NCBI GenBank assembly: GCA_030407005.1
Contig: JAUDYN010000010.1
Coordinates: 620,001 to 684,000, forward strand
Length of the DNA stretch: 64,000 nt
Direction of reading: 5' to 3'
Source: Desarmillaria ectypa
Lineage: Eukaryota; Basidiomycota; Agaricomycetes; Agaricales; Physalacriaceae
Part shown: positions 36,324 to 48,979 of the stretch, one piece after another
How the letters are laid out: each line of letters opens with the position of its first letter
How positions within the stretch are numbered: the stretch's first letter is position 1
Made by a program: the position numbers and the translations under genes
The notes under the pieces: model-generated
The model's database searches: none
What the model was told of the DNA's origin: nothing
What the model saw: the letters and a program-made list of their open reading frames with translations, nothing else

Positions 36324-37940
36324 ATGGCACGCCCTCGCTTCGACCCGCTGCCTTGCGTTCCGCCAACGGAGAATATACCGCTTTCTCATCATGGAAGCCA
36401 ATGGACACCACTTATAACCTGCCCTGCTGATTTTCCTTTAGAATTGGTACGCCGATCTGTCATTTGTCGAGCTTCCTGGGATTCTCAGTCTATCTTAGTT
36501 CGAAATCGCCATCGCGCAGCTCGTAGATCATCCGGAATACAACTCTACCCTTATCCTTCGATCAGAACGTCTCTTGGATATGAACACCGAATTTCCCACT
36601 GAGATTCCACGACTAGATGGCTTTGAACCGACGCGCTGTATCCATCGACGTCTGTTACCGCGTCGACCGGGTCGCGATGCTGCTTTGGAGCAGTACTGCA
36701 CGTTGTATTCAAAGGGGGAGAGTGCTTCATCTGCATTGGTGTTGACGCCTTTGGGATCGCCTCTACCCTATTATCATCCCGCGGTATCTCATTTGGCTTT
36801 CCGCTATTTGAAGTCTGAACCAGCGACGCTGCGGATCGAGGTTCTTCCGCTGCCGGACACGCCTTTGGATCCGAATTCACGCCTGTATAGAACTTCTCTC
36901 GCGTTACTGGACACCTTGCATCGATATGGATGGGGTGCGATGACCAATTATAAAAAGAGGGTCAAGCATGATAATCTAATACAGCGGGAGGCGTATCAGG
37001 ATCTATATCTCATCATGCGGGAAAAGCACAAGCATCTGGTGGACACTTGGCAAGAAGCTACGGATCCGTTGAAGCACGTATTTGAGGCACGTGTAGTATA
37101 TGTCCATGTTTTTCCCTTTGGCTTACTGATCTTAGGATAGGACATCGGAATCGCCACATTTCTCATGCTCCTTTGGAAAGAAACATACAGGAATGCTGAT
37201 ACTATCAGCAATGATGAGGAAGAGAGTGAACCTTGGCCTCGACCACCAGGGGGCTTCCTCGACTTTGGCTGCGGCAACGGGCTGCTAACACATATCCTCA
37301 TTTCTGAAGGCTACTCTGGCTGTGGTATCGATCTTCGTGCACGCACGTCGTGGTCGCACTACCCTGCGGCGACCCAACCACATCTCCACATCCACGCTTT
37401 TGATCCCTTCTCTTCCAGCCCGGACCCCTTCCTAAAATCCGGCATCTTTATCATCGGTAACCACGCGGATGAGCTCACACCGTGGGTTCCCATTTTGTCG
37501 ACACTATATTCTGCGTCGGGATACCTTTCCATTCCATGTTGCCCCTGGAGCTTCGACGCGAAATACGACCGTTCATTGCAAGCACCGTTTCCCGTCAGTG
37601 ACGAAGCTGTATTCGAGGAAAGCCTGTGCCTGGGTGGCCAGGCAAGCGCTGCATCTGTGTATTCGATGTACCGCGTTTGGCTAGCTAGTCTCAGTCTTCA
37701 CTGCGGATGGAAGGTGGAGTGCGAGACACTGAGGATTCCAAGTACAAGGAACTGGGCTATTGTTGGTACGTGTAAGATTGCTGTATTGGTGAAAGTCTTC
37801 TGAGTGATTGCGCTACAGGAAGGCAGAGGATTGAGGACTCTGATGCGAACGAACATGTAGAGGACATACTCCAATCTGTCCGTGATCGGGGTATATTCAA
37901 ACCTAGACAGCCAGAAGGTAAAAGCAAAGAAGATCATTGA
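36324..37940 (+). CDS. TRM44: tRNA (uracil-2'-O)-methyltransferase TRM44
   Basis: Methylates the 2'-O of uridine 44 in tRNA-Ser, using S-adenosylmethionine. Exon 1 starts MARPRFDPLPC (36324) and ends PLEL. An intron at 36448-36499 joins it to FEIAIAQLVDHPEYNSTLIL. The conserved DPLKHVFE / DIGIATFLMLLWKE block spans the second intron. Then comes the SAM site LDFGCGNGLLTHILISEGY, GIDLRARTSW, and the family motifs IGNHADELTPWVPIL and SIPCCPWSFDAKY. The last intron (after NWAIVG) is followed by RQRIEDSD and a stop at 37938-37940. The second intron can start at a GC (GAG/GCACGT) to give FE/DIG, or at GTATAT to insert four residues; the GC option fits the conserved block better. The protein is about the family length and intact. 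Confidence 0.9.
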
Positions 37941-38342
37941 TAATATCCTGCGAAGCATGAGATTCCTAGCTTCTTATGACAAGACATCACTGTGTGTAAG
38001 CTATGCTACAGTGTATCTACGGCACCGAGCAGGCACCATTGCAAATCCGAGCGACCTTTATGGCGCGTTATCCAACTTCTGTCATGGAGACGGTCTCGGA
38101 GAATGCGCGCATAGCGCTCGACACAATCGAGGCAGGTTATGATAGTGCGGCATGAACTGCGGGCTGATGAGATACGGTCTGGAAGGTCGTCGAGGTCAGA
38201 CCACAAGCCACGAATTCCTTTCATAAAGCGAAGAAAGCGGTCCATTTTATCCAAGCTACGCAGGTTGAGAATGAGACGCGGCTTAAGGTCCGTTAGATTG
38301 GTTTCCATGGCGGGCACAAGTTCCCAGCTTGCCTTTCAACAG

Positions 38343-39544
38343 TCAAGTTTGAGGAAGGCTGTTGCCTCTTGACTGAACAAGCTTGCTATACCTAATACAC
38401 TGCTTATGGCGAACGTTGCTATCGTCATTGCCTGAGTAGGCGAGCGTAAAGTGCTCGTTGAAAGCGTACGCGTCGAATCCCTGGTGAAAATTTATATTCA
38501 GAACGCACGTAAGACGAACCGAATGCAAAAAGCTTACCATTTGGGTCAGTGAGTCCATGTCGTGCCGCCCCATAGGCAAAGTCCTCGACGCCTCTGCATC
38601 TTTTGCACCACTCATGCTGTATCCCACGACGCCGTTTACAATGACTTCTGTGACAAGCTCCTTGGTGGCTTCCACACCACACCGGCTTTCGTATTTTCTT
38701 GAAGCACGATCTTGGTGAAAATTCCCTCAAAACGACGATCGAGAATACGTGCCGCTACCAAATGAATCACGACATCTAGGGACTTTTTCAAACGGCGGTG
38801 CATATTTCGTAACCTGCATACGATTGATGTCGTTAATTTACAGCAGTAGAATGACAGGAAGGTCTCACATTCTTCTGCCCTCGAGTTCCGCTGCCACAGC
38901 CTCCATGTCTCCCAAGCGCTTTGTTAGCGTGGCATTCGCATGTTACTTTTATCTTGGTCTTCGAGTGAAGAAGATCAACCAAGAACTCCACGTTGAGCTC
39001 GTTAAACTGGAGTTAAACTTTTGTTGTGAGAGTTTATTGTAACAATAGGTAATTTGGCTCGGAGGGGCTTTTTCGACAGATGTGGATTGGCCCTCCTCAG
39101 CTTCATTCGCAGAGTCCTCCGAAGAGGACATTTGGGATGCAACGAGAACGAGAGAAGAAAAAAACCTTTGAGCAAGCACGCTCTGGGCTTGACAGATACC
39201 CCAAGCAAACAGAATCAAATTAAACAAGGCTTCTTTGTTGCTTCAGAGGGGGAGCTGCTCGCAGTTAAATTATCCCAGGGCAGAGAAACATGAAAGTCTG
39301 CCACAAGTCTGCTAGTTCCCTTGTATTTGGTTCGAAGACGATAACGATTGCTAGTCCAACCGATAGGTTGATTGGGATTAAGGGCTTGGAAATGCATCGT
39401 CATGAGCAAGGCGAGCAGAAGGAGCGATGCAGAGACAACAAGTATATGAACGCAAAAGAGTGGGGGAAATTTTCGGATCTTCCAGAGAGGTCGACTTGAC
39501 ACTTGACGCATCGAATAACGCATGAATCCAGCATTGTTGTACAT
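38343..39544 (-). other. weak minus-strand hypothetical coding pieces
   Basis: Three frames may be exons of one unknown gene. 39215-39544 has a TM-like run (LFCVHILVVSASLLLLALLM). 38949-39140 has an acidic start, MSSSEDSANEAEEGQS. 38343-38860 has LKKSLDVVIHLVAARILDRR and EGIFTKIVLQENT, then VTEVIVNGVVGYS and GFDAYAFNEHFTLAYS. A GTGAGA...GTATGCAG intron would join the last two. I do not recognise a family and the ends are not resolved. Confidence 0.28.
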
Positions 39545-39748
39545 ACTAGACAGCGTAAATTCGGAAAGAGTACTTCTCAGCCCAGTGAGGCTGACGCGCC
39601 ACGGATGTGCATAGCAGAGATAAATCAGAGGAGCTTGCTACACTATAGAGTAAAGCGCAGAGGGGCCATGTAAACCGGAATATCGAGGGCAACACGATGT
39701 CCCCATGGTGGACATCGTTTACGTTGGAAGATGACGATCACGTGGCGG

Positions 39749-40020
39749 TGCAAGAAAAACTTCGTACACTGCCTCGGGTTGTCAATATTTGACGTTTTCG
39801 TGGCGCTTCCAGCCTTCGTCCTTTTAACGGAGCTCCTTGCGACAGATATTGACAAGCCGAGGGAATGCATGATTTTTTTGCACACACCGACCATTGGCAA
39901 TCTCATACTCACTGGATTAGTTGTTGATACTATTGTCCAACGGGTGGTTGAAGGAAACCCTCTGTAAACCGATACTTACAACTGTACTATTAGCCTGACA
40001 ATATTTATTTGCTCCTAACA
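39749..40020 (+). pseudogene. relic of the UbiA prenyltransferase (copy 3), 3' end only
   Basis: 39798-39967 encodes the last part of exon 5 of the UbiA genes (FVLLTELLATDIDKP, HTPTIGNLILTGLVVD, IVQRVVEGNPL, stop). It carries substitutions and a small in-frame loss (CMIFLHTP versus CMKFFLHTP). It continues into the shared 3' UTR (TACTATTAG...ACAATATTTATT, then CGCTTGCGGT). Immediately upstream, 39749-39795 is homologous to the same exon but on the opposite strand (GTGCAAGAAAAACTTC equals the reverse complement of the MKFFLHT region). So two fragments of the same gene lie head to head. No active site is present. Confidence 0.85.
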
Positions 40021-40096
40021 TTCCTCACCGAAATGAATGACATCGCTTGCGGTAGCGGTGTAAATCGGCCGTTATATGGAGATGCAAATCCGCTTG

Positions 40097-40153
40097 CCGA
40101 CTCGGACATTTCACATCTCATCGGACCGCAAATGTACAACGGCCCCGAGTCGG
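40097..40153 (+). repeat. short repeat bounded by CCGASTCGG (site B)
   Basis: CCGACTCGG at 40097-40105 and CCGAGTCGG at 40145-40153, with the inner GGACCGCAAATG and ACGGCC blocks. It lies just 3' of the UbiA relic, in the same relative place as site D behind UbiA copy 2. Confidence 0.72.
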
Positions 40154-40338
40154 CATAGCTTATTTTCAGCTTTGTCGACAAGGCTTAAGCAAGGCGTTTT
40201 CATTATAGATCAGATTACAACAGCGACATACGGGGCGGATCGTAGAAAGAAGCAAGAAAGCAGACTCATACATAATACACTAGAATGTAACCAGCTATTC
40301 TACGCAAGCAAATTGTTTTATTACCAGAATATTTACCA

Positions 40339-43300
40339 TTAATGCATGGGGACCATCACCTGCTGTGGTTGGTAGGCCCCATATGTATTCTGGTGGTGAG
40401 TATGACTGTACGTCGCTGGTGGAGTCGAACTCGCAGATCCTCCGCTTCCAGGAGAATTTGCCTGTGGCCACGTGAACCTGCATCAAAAGAGCCGTCAAAT
40501 CTCTGATCCGACAAACAGACATGGAACGTACCCAGGCATCAACATTCCCTGCCACCACTCAGGATTCTTCAGCGCCTGGATTGACGCGAGCATATCAACA
40601 TCCCCGCCTCCAGGGCTCCCAACGATCCCGTTTCCGTTGACACCCCCGTTTCCATATTCGAAACTATAATATTCAAGATCATTTCCGAACTGAATCGGCC
40701 CAGCACCAGCCGCATACGTCGCTTCCGGCCTATAAATCGGGGTTTGCGGTGGTTGCTGTTGAGTGGGCTGATAACCTGCAGCATGATAACTGCTTTGGTC
40801 TTGGACCACCGAGAACTGCTGATATTCACCGCCACTTCCGCCCATCCCGCCACCTCCGCCACCAGGTCCGCCCATGTTACTCGGAGGAATGGTTTGTAAG
40901 CGTCCGACAGTCGCTCCCTGGCCATCACGCCGGTACTTGCCCAGTAACGTGGCCAAGAATCTGGCGTACAACTTTGGCGTATGTCGATCGTCGATGGCAA
41001 TGCTGGATGAGCTGAGCTTCTGAATTAGAGTTCCAATGAGATCAAAGATTTCGTCTTCATCGGCTTTGCTGAGAAGAGCAGAAAATTCAGGTCGAAGGAG
41101 CTGTTCTCGTATCAATACCACGAAAGGAAGAAGACTAGCTATGACAGTTACCTTGAGTAGGAACGCAGATGCGAAGGCCGCGAAGATAAAGTGACCATCT
41201 GGCGCGTACCGCATGAACCCGCTTGGCGCTAGTTCTTCATTCATGCACCTGATCACCGTCTTGGCCGATGCAAGACACTATAACATTGTCTGTGAGTATC
41301 AGTTTCGAAAGAAACCCGCGGCTACTGACCTTGTTGAAAAACAGGTCATCGCCTGCTTGTATCCCTCTATGGAATGCCTGCTGGAATCCAAACGAAAACA
41401 TCACCAGGCGGGAATAGCCCACCAAACTGCGCAGGGCATGAAATCAATGAAACTTCTAAGCTTGAAAAATCGAAGCTGAACTCACAATGGCAATAGACTG
41501 GACCTGAACACAGCTCCGCCATCACCACCGACGGCTTTGAAACGCCCTTCCCATTCCTCTTTAAATGCCTCTAACTCCCGGTCATACCTCATCGTTACGT
41601 CCCGAAAATCCACCCTCTTCAGACTACTCAGTCCGCTGCCCTCGGCGAAAACCTCATCATGGAACCTCGCCACAATGCGCAACAATACAGTATATCCGCA
41701 CATATGCACATCGTAGTCGAGGTTGTAACGGGACTTTTTATACCAGTCCGCTGAATGACGAATGATCGAATCCTCTTTGATCGTTGAAGGTTTCCCAAAT
41801 TGAGTCGCTGTCGAGCGGTCGAGGTTGAAGCAGATTTGCCACACACGGGTCCGATTGAGGATCTCGCGTTCCTGCTTTTCATTCGTCGGTTTTGTCGTTG
41901 GAAGTTGATGCAAGTTCAGGTCAGTGGCAATACTATTGGGACGATGAGAGAAAGAAAACAAACGAATTTATGGGACGTACCGTATGGCCAGACCCGTATA
42001 CAACCAACTCCGATCTTCCTCCCATCGCCTGGCAGGAACGGCGTAGATACTCATCAATATATACGCCTGGCACAGCTCAACGCTCTTCCATCCGTCAATA
42101 AGGGCGTTTGCAGCAGAATGTTTAGCAAAATGCATCGCTATGGGATAAATACTTGACTTTGGAGGATGATATCTGGAGGAAATGGCGCATATAACTGTAA
42201 AGAGGAAAGGACATCTTGCGAACGTCGATTGTGGAGTGTGTAGAACAGGGTCAAGGAGGGATACGAAAGGCTAAACTATCCATCAGCAGTGATCATTGAA
42301 AGCAATATTTCCTCACATTGACATGTTTGTAGAAACTTCAGATAGAACATCAGGGTAAAAAAAAATAGAAGATATTGACGAATTCTCACATGTCAAACAA
42401 CCGCTCGACGTCTTCCGGCGCCACAAGGCCGTGCACCAGTATCTCTGGAGGACTGTGTTCCTCTATCAACGTGGCGCGGATGTCCAGATTGGTTGCAGGG
42501 CCTAGAGTCAGTGTAAGCGGGCCCAAAAATATCACAACGGCAGAACATACCAGGCATGAAATAAGTCTCATTCGCCACACCAACATTGTCGTCGTCCACG
42601 TCGTCGCCCTTCTTTCCCTTGCCCTTCTTAGTTCCCTGATGCGATGTCAAACTCAAATTCGCAATGAGCCCGAGAGGAACATGTGAGTCGGGAAGTGCCG
42701 TTTGTGTTTCTTCCTGTTCCTCCTCTTCCTCGTCACGGGGAACCAAACCATACCGCTGGGCATGCGTCACTCGACTCCCTCCTTCATCATCGTCCGATTC
42801 TTCATCTCCTCCACGGAGATCATTGAACGAGCTCGTACCTCCAGCAGCATTCTGTACGCTGGACTGAAGACGATCAAGCCAGGCAAGAACGTTGCGGTTG
42901 CTGGCGTCTGACGGTGAAGTCGCCATACGATACGATGCAATGGAAAGAGGTGTCGCAAGGTATGGATTGTGTAACTGCTTAAGGAGACTCTCAATGATCG
43001 CGTCTTTCTGCCGGATCTGGGCTAGGAGGTATTCCCGTTTGCTAAGGTGCATATATGAGGATTTTTCTAGGAAAGAGTAAATTTGCGACTTACTTTGGCG
43101 CCGTCCTTGGTTTCCGCCCCTCGACGATGCAGACATGACCACCAGTCTTGCACCGTTTACATGTGTTCTCGTTGGATGGGAAGTCGCATTTCATCTTGAG
43201 TTTCTTGCAATGGGTGCATGCCCCGGGTCTACGCTATCAGCCACTCATCCTTGGGACAATGCCATACTCACAGTCTAGACACTCTCGAGCCGCTTACGCC

Positions 43301-43735
43301 CCCTACGCTGATACCGATATCGTCATCGCTGCCATCGGACTCGCTGTCCCTCGCTGGTATGCGCTTTCTCTTGTTCGCTGTCTGCCTCTGTAGTTGCTTT
43401 GCTGGTAGAGTAGGATATGACGGCGCTGGGTGATGCTGCTGCTGCTGCTGCTGCTGTTGTTGGTGCTGGTAGCTGGACACTGGATAGTAGTTATTGTAGC
43501 CATTTTGCGGCGGATACGGCTCTGTCGAGTAGTAATTCGCTGGATGAGCCGGCTGCTGCTGCTGCTGTTGTTGTTGTTGTTGTCCGTAGTCGTAGGATTG
43601 CGTCCACTGCTGGTATCGCTGTGGATGAGCGCCCTGGGGATGCTGGACGAGCTCGTCAGGATCGTAGAACGTGGTGGTAGGTCCAATCATAGCGGCTTGG
43701 GAGTCGTCGCCCGGGGGCTGACTTCTTGACGCCAT
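40339..43735 (-). CDS. Zn2Cys6 (GAL4-type) transcription factor with polyglutamine tracts
   Basis: Nuclear DNA-binding regulator. The start is MASRSQPPGDD (ATG 43733-43735; a TTG-initiated extension to 43756 is not needed). Two Gln runs sit at about residues 52-61 and 92-100, then a basic NKRKR and an acidic SDGSDDD stretch. After an intron comes the zinc cluster CTHCKKLKMKC / NTCKRCKTGGHVC with all six Cys (43150-43240). It is followed by a heptad-like linker (SKREYLLAQIRQKD). Acidic segments follow (DDDEGG, EEEEEQEE), then the fungal-TF middle region (41480-42600, including WYKKSRYNLDYDVHMCGY) in several exons. The C-terminus has a Gly-rich stretch (GGPGGGGGGMGGSGG) and ends QPQQVMVPMH with a stop at 40339. 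About ten introns, not all resolved. Target genes are unknown. Confidence 0.85.
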
Positions 43736-46700
43736 TGAGCGAACTGCCAACCGCAAAGATCGCGTTCATTTTGGGTTGTCTATTTCCCCCTATGTCCACT
43801 GCTTTCTCACCTGCCAATCAGCCGAAGCAAGTTCGGCTTTTGCGATTTCCCGGTTGAGAAGTGGAGAAAAGGCGAGTACAATAGGGTGAAGTGTTTGCTA
43901 CAGATCCAAAAGATATCCTTGCATCTTCTACGCGATAAGGGGAGTAGGAAGGAGAGAGTCAAGAGATGTACTGGTGTCGCAGGTGTGGACAAATCTGAGG
44001 CGGTTTTTGTACCTTTTTAATTTCTTCTTCCTCGATTCAGATGGCTTTGTACAAAAACTCTTTGGTCCGGGTCGGGATGATCACTTTACGTAACAAAATG
44101 CCCATAAAGGGTGATGGATTAATAACGTGGTCGCAATCACAAGCGCGTTATTTTTAGTCATTGAGCGTGCTGAGACGATCCTTTCTAATGGAGCACAAGA
44201 TACATGGACAGTTCTGACACGGAACGTGGTTTGAGTCCTTAAGGAATCGGGTAATACCAAGACAAAGCCAGATATGAGCTCAGTTCTTGAAGAGTCATGG
44301 CAGGACACATGGATTAGATGCTGCAATGGTAATGAAGCATGAGGTGATGATATGCCGTTGTAGAGAGAAGCTCACATGAACGTTGGCTCCGCGGACAGAT
44401 TGACGTCTTGGGCTCAAAGTTGTAGCTCTCCCAAGGGATCGCTAGGGTAACCTACTTTAAAGCTTAAGCCCTTTCAACTGAAATAAAATAATAGCTAAAG
44501 CACTGCGATTTCAAGTCAAGAAAACACACTTTATTACGAAAAGGGGCATGCTAATTTGGCCGTAACGGGATGCTGAAAAGTGGGGTAATCAGCCTCGTGC
44601 ATATTCTTCCACTGGAAATGCAATTGCTATCTCGTATGAAATCTGATGAACCGACAGACAGGATGTTGGGGTCGCGTCTCCCTGTTTCATCAACCCGGCC
44701 GTATTAGTCTCGCCCATGGGTGGGATGATTTTATATCCGCTACTACGTCTTGTTGATGTACAAATATTTTTCACGGGGGCAGGGAACATACGTATCCAGT
44801 CGTTGGCCCCATTTTGAAGACGCTAAAATATATAGGGTAAAGCTACTTGATGAACCTCAGGAAGGGACTTACTCCAGTGTGATACGACACGACATACGGA
44901 AAAAAAAAGTGGATTATATTTCCCGTCAAGTCGTTCGAGAAACTCTGGACAACGATATATGGCATCAGTGAACGAAAGGAACCAGGTTGTCAGATACTCA
45001 GTGACTACCCCGGAAGTCGAGGTGAAAGGCATTTATGCTTGACATTTCTGTCGCGTAGCTTGGACGCCCAACGTCTGCGTAATTTATTTGACGTTGAGCG
45101 CCGGTACATATAACCCTTGTGAATTTCACTACCAAATCAATAGACTATCGGAGGAATAACTCACCAAGATAATCGGTAGGTTTAATTTCGCAATTGTTCC
45201 TGTATTTCACGGGTTGCCATCGCTGCTGAGAAGGTTAGTTCGTATGCTCGTCTCCCATGAATAAATAGTTCTGACATGTTCATAAACCGGCGTTATTTAA
45301 AAAAACAGTGGCTCAGTCCAGACCATATGGGTAATGACTCATTACAACTCATCTACCTGCATATTACGAATGATGCCCAGGATGCGCTCATGTTCTTCAC
45401 CAAAATTGGGGCAATTATGGTCAAGACTCATTTTTTATTTTACTTCCGCCGTTCCTGGAGACTGTCAACGTTTAAACAGAAATTCGTCGCGAATTCTTTC
45501 AGCTCACCATTAAAGTGTTGATCGCATATTTCTTTACTATGACAGCCAGCGCCATTTCGTATTGGCCCTGAGGCGTTCAAAGTTCTTGCCACCACCAAGT
45601 CCATGAGCGCCATGGACCTACCAACAAAACGGAGTTAAACACAAGCTTTCATCGACCAGGCCCCGCTCGTATCGCACATCTAAGGCGCCATCATCATATA
45701 TGAACCCTCGCGCAAGCCAATCAGACAAGGTATTAGAACCTCTCGCCCTTCGGGGATCCGTCCTCTGCGCTGACGAATGCGATCAGAATTCCCGAAACCC
45801 GTGGCCCACCCAGAGAGCCAATGAGGGTACCTGACGATCAAATGAACTACCTTTCGCGGGTAGCTTCGAGGTAGCTTCGATTCCTATGTAACAATGCCTG
45901 CTCCAGTTGTGATCCGCCGAGATCAAACAGGACTCCAAGGCTAAGATAGAAACAGAGTACAGCGAGTGATCCCAAGAGTCTAAGACTAGGGTGAAGGATG
46001 ACTTTGCCAATGACGGGGACAACCAGAGAAAAAAATGCAATCTTTATGGATAAAAGTGCAGGTTTCCCATTCATATGCTCATCCGTTTTCACGAGATATT
46101 TGTCATTCTCAGTGATCGTCTCGCTCAGCGGTCTTCTCGAACATTTTGTCTAGCAATTATCTCGGGATTCCTCCTCGGGGAACCCCGCTTCCAGACCGCC
46201 TCAACGCTGATGCAAGGGGCTTATCGGGAACAATCGAGGATTATTCAGGGTATCTCTGAAGAATAGCCAAGGTGAAGTCCTTGGCATTCGGTGGTCGTGG
46301 TCGAAAGGAAAGTGATCATTTCGGTGGCAATGATCGAGAGCGTCGTGATCGCGCCATGATCAATTCGACTGGATTATTACTCTCACACCCTCATCTTAGT
46401 ATGATCGCGAGGATAAACGGCATTTTACCGTCCTAAGAGTTATCGGAGTCGCCACTGGAGTCGTTGAACACGCTGTCATTTTCGAGGTCTTTCACGCCTC
46501 CGTCATCAATGAATTCCCATCTTCTACCAGGATTCCGAGGATTTCAATTTCCTTCTTGAACGTGAGCTTTATTCTTTCCAGGTTCTCGATATACCCAGCT
46601 TATCTCTGTCGATCGACTGTCGGTCAAGGCTGGCATTTTTAAAGGGGCGATGTGCTCGTGCTCGTAGCTCTTGTGTGATAATCGCCGACCACCCCGACAA

Positions 46701-47660
46701 AATCAAGGGGATGCAGCCTCCATACTCCTGTCCACAGCAGCCAGTTTCCATAAAAACCATGTGCTTCAGAAGTCTTCAAGTTCGAATCAACGAGAACCTT
46801 GGTTGAGGGTCACCATTGCAGCTTAGCTAAAATTTCAGGGTCTGTACGATTCAAAGTTTTTCGGCGGATCGAAGTGACATACGGGCGACAGGTTACGATC
46901 TCCTAGACGACCACTGACGGAATGAGGTCTTGGAAGTTTTAGATACAGACTCACTTTGTTATGAAGGGAAGCGTGCAGCTTACAGCGGTACACAGTGAAC
47001 ACCGTCATGAAGCGTCCATAGAGAAGCAGAGGCTGGGTATTCCATATCGTGAAGTCGCGACTCGCGAAGGAGCAAGCTGGAGCAAGACAATGTGTTTCAC
47101 GAAGTCCTTCGGAATTATAGTCAGCCAAGTTGTCACCGTGTCATCCCTGTAATGTAAATCACGGCGTAAATCAAGTTCGAAGCAGGGAATAGATGACTTA
47201 CGTTCAAGCCGTATACGAAAATCATCTAAGATGTTTCAAGAATTTTCACGAAGTCCTTCTCAGAAGCACCCAACAAGCGAGCACTATGGAGCTCAGGGCG
47301 AGTCTCCAGGCACGTCATACAAGTTAGGCAGGTACATCGCCTCAAGAAAGATTATATGTAGTTTGAAAAAGCACACTTCTTGGACGGTGGGTCAAGTTCA
47401 ACTGATGGGGAAACCAGAATACAGGGTGGGAAGAAAGCACCTATTCTCTGAATTTTCGGTGTAAACGTTACCACCACCACGTTCGCTCCCCAGTTGAGGA
47501 AAAAAACGCACTTGCTTCCATCAGACTAGTTGTTCTCCGTCTCTTCGATCTTTTTATCTACAGGAAGACAGAAGTGACACTCCGGAGTCCGTATGGTACC
47601 ATGTACGTACGAATGTCAGCCTCGATTTCTACTGTCCAGATATTGAAAAGATGATAAGTT
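43736..47660. other. gene-poor region, nothing firmly recognised
   Basis: 3.9 kb with short ORFs only. A minus frame at 45847-46092 has hydrophobic stretches (IAFFSLVVPVIGKVIL, LLGSLAVLCFYLSLG). A minus frame near 46960-47150 reads TVTTWLTIIPKDFVKHIV. Neither has a recognisable partner exon. There is no tRNA or clear repeat. Confidence 0.35.
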
Positions 47661-47751
47661 AACACTGTTTTAATTTACAAAATTCGGGAACATTGCAAAT
47701 TCTCCACAACCAGCGTTATAAGAACCTCGAGTAGCGACAGGAGAAACGGGG

Positions 47752-48510
47752 TTAGAAAATGAAAAATGTCGGAACAGGAACAAGGCCCAAGAGAGAAAAG
47801 GGATTATAGGTATCAGCGTCTTTGAGAGCGTGAAGTGTCTCGTACAACTCCTGGTTCTGTTGGGCTTGCCATTTACTACGTGGAAGCAACGTGGAAGTGC
47901 CTCCCTGCCTCTGTCCTGAATGCATGGCACTCGGTCCAGCAGCCGACCCTTCAGATCCAAGGTAACCTGCACACGGTTTTTTCAGCATTGACATAAAGTT
48001 GGATGATAATGAAAAGTTTTACGGGCTAGCACCAATGACTGTCACTAGTACGTCAAGCAGAGCAAAATTATTTCAGCATGTACTACATGTTTAGCAGCAG
48101 ATTGCAGGTTGATTTTTGCCAATTCAGTTGGATGGTTTGGTGAGATTTTCGGGCATGATTGCTTTTTTAATACGAGGTCGTCATGGTTCAAGTACAGCTT
48201 GAGATACACCGGCCCAATTTGTGCGACTGCCCTTTTATAACATCGCCATTTTTTCAAATTTTTTTTTCGAATACTACTTGCCTTAGAACCCTCTTTCATT
48301 ACGATGAAACGATGAACAGTACTGCATACTTTGTCACTATTTGAAGGAAATGGTAGACGCTGTGCTAAGGAAAATGGGATACTATGCCGTTTGGCAAGCA
48401 TGGGAAGCAGCTGAAAGGGTATAAGATTGGGGTTGTTGCCAGAAACTAGCAAGTTGAGAGACACCGGACCCCGGGCTCCTAGGTGAGTATAAAGCTCGCA
48501 CAAGGCCTCT
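47752..48510 (-). pseudogene. fragment of an OTT_1508-like deaminase-family fungal gene
   Basis: One exon-like frame (48045-48510) opens after a TGATCAG acceptor. It has a layout I associate with an agaricomycete uncharacterised family related to OTT_1508-like nucleic-acid deaminases: ELYTHLGARGPVSLNLLV, then HSIPFSLAQRLPFPS, then KKWRCYKRAVAQIGPVY, and finally the HAE motif in AAKHVVHAEIILLCLTY. In deaminases the HAE His and Glu bind zinc and act in catalysis, and a downstream CxxC completes the site. The next frame (47752-47960, GYLGSEGSAAGPSAMHSG and WQAQQNQELYETLHALKDA) has no CxxC, so the site seems incomplete. Upstream exons are also not visible. The assignment is from memory of the motif and is tentative. 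Confidence 0.38.
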
Positions 48511-48820
48511 GATCAGACACTAAACGGACACGGACAATAATCCACGGAGACGGCAATGCGGTACAGGTTAGAGAAGTGTACATGGCTACTGTATGTAGCT
48601 TCCGACCGGTCCGACCGACCGAACAAAACCGAAACCTTGACACACTGAACATTTGTTGGAATCCTAGGAGTTGGCAGTTGCACAGGGAAGACTCCAGGCT
48701 AGTAAAGCCAGTTATAATGAACTTGTTATTCTATGGCTCCTACAGAGTTCGTATTGATACTACTTCGCACTAAAGTCTAGAATGTACAACTTTCTCTCTT
48801 GTGCTTACTCAGCGACTCTC

Positions 48821-48885
48821 GGCATGATGCCGGATTGCCCCTAGAAATTTCCGGCAAAATTCCAACAACATTAAAGCTGTAGCCG
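48821..48885. repeat. degenerate relative of the 13743-13887 hairpin element
   Basis: CGGCATGATGCCGGATTGCC resembles CAGCATGATGCTGGATTGCC at 13743, and AAATTCCAACA also recurs (AAAATTCCAACAACA versus CAAATTCCAACAC). Only one arm is visible. The relation is inferred. Confidence 0.4.
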
Positions 48886-48979
48886 CAAGTCTGAAATGAT
48901 AACGCGACTCAAGATCCTTTCGATAGTATCAGTTACTCCTTGATAATTTCAAAAAATCCTAGTGCATAGTCTTTCGTTT

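Noticed and set aside
43417..43729. Leu- or Ala/Val-rich ORFs on the plus strand
   Set aside because: Antisense of CAG/CAA glutamine runs of the transcription factor.
46760..46830. AAGTTCGAATC resembling a tRNA T-loop
   Set aside because: No matching acceptor, D-arm or anticodon arm could be folded around it.
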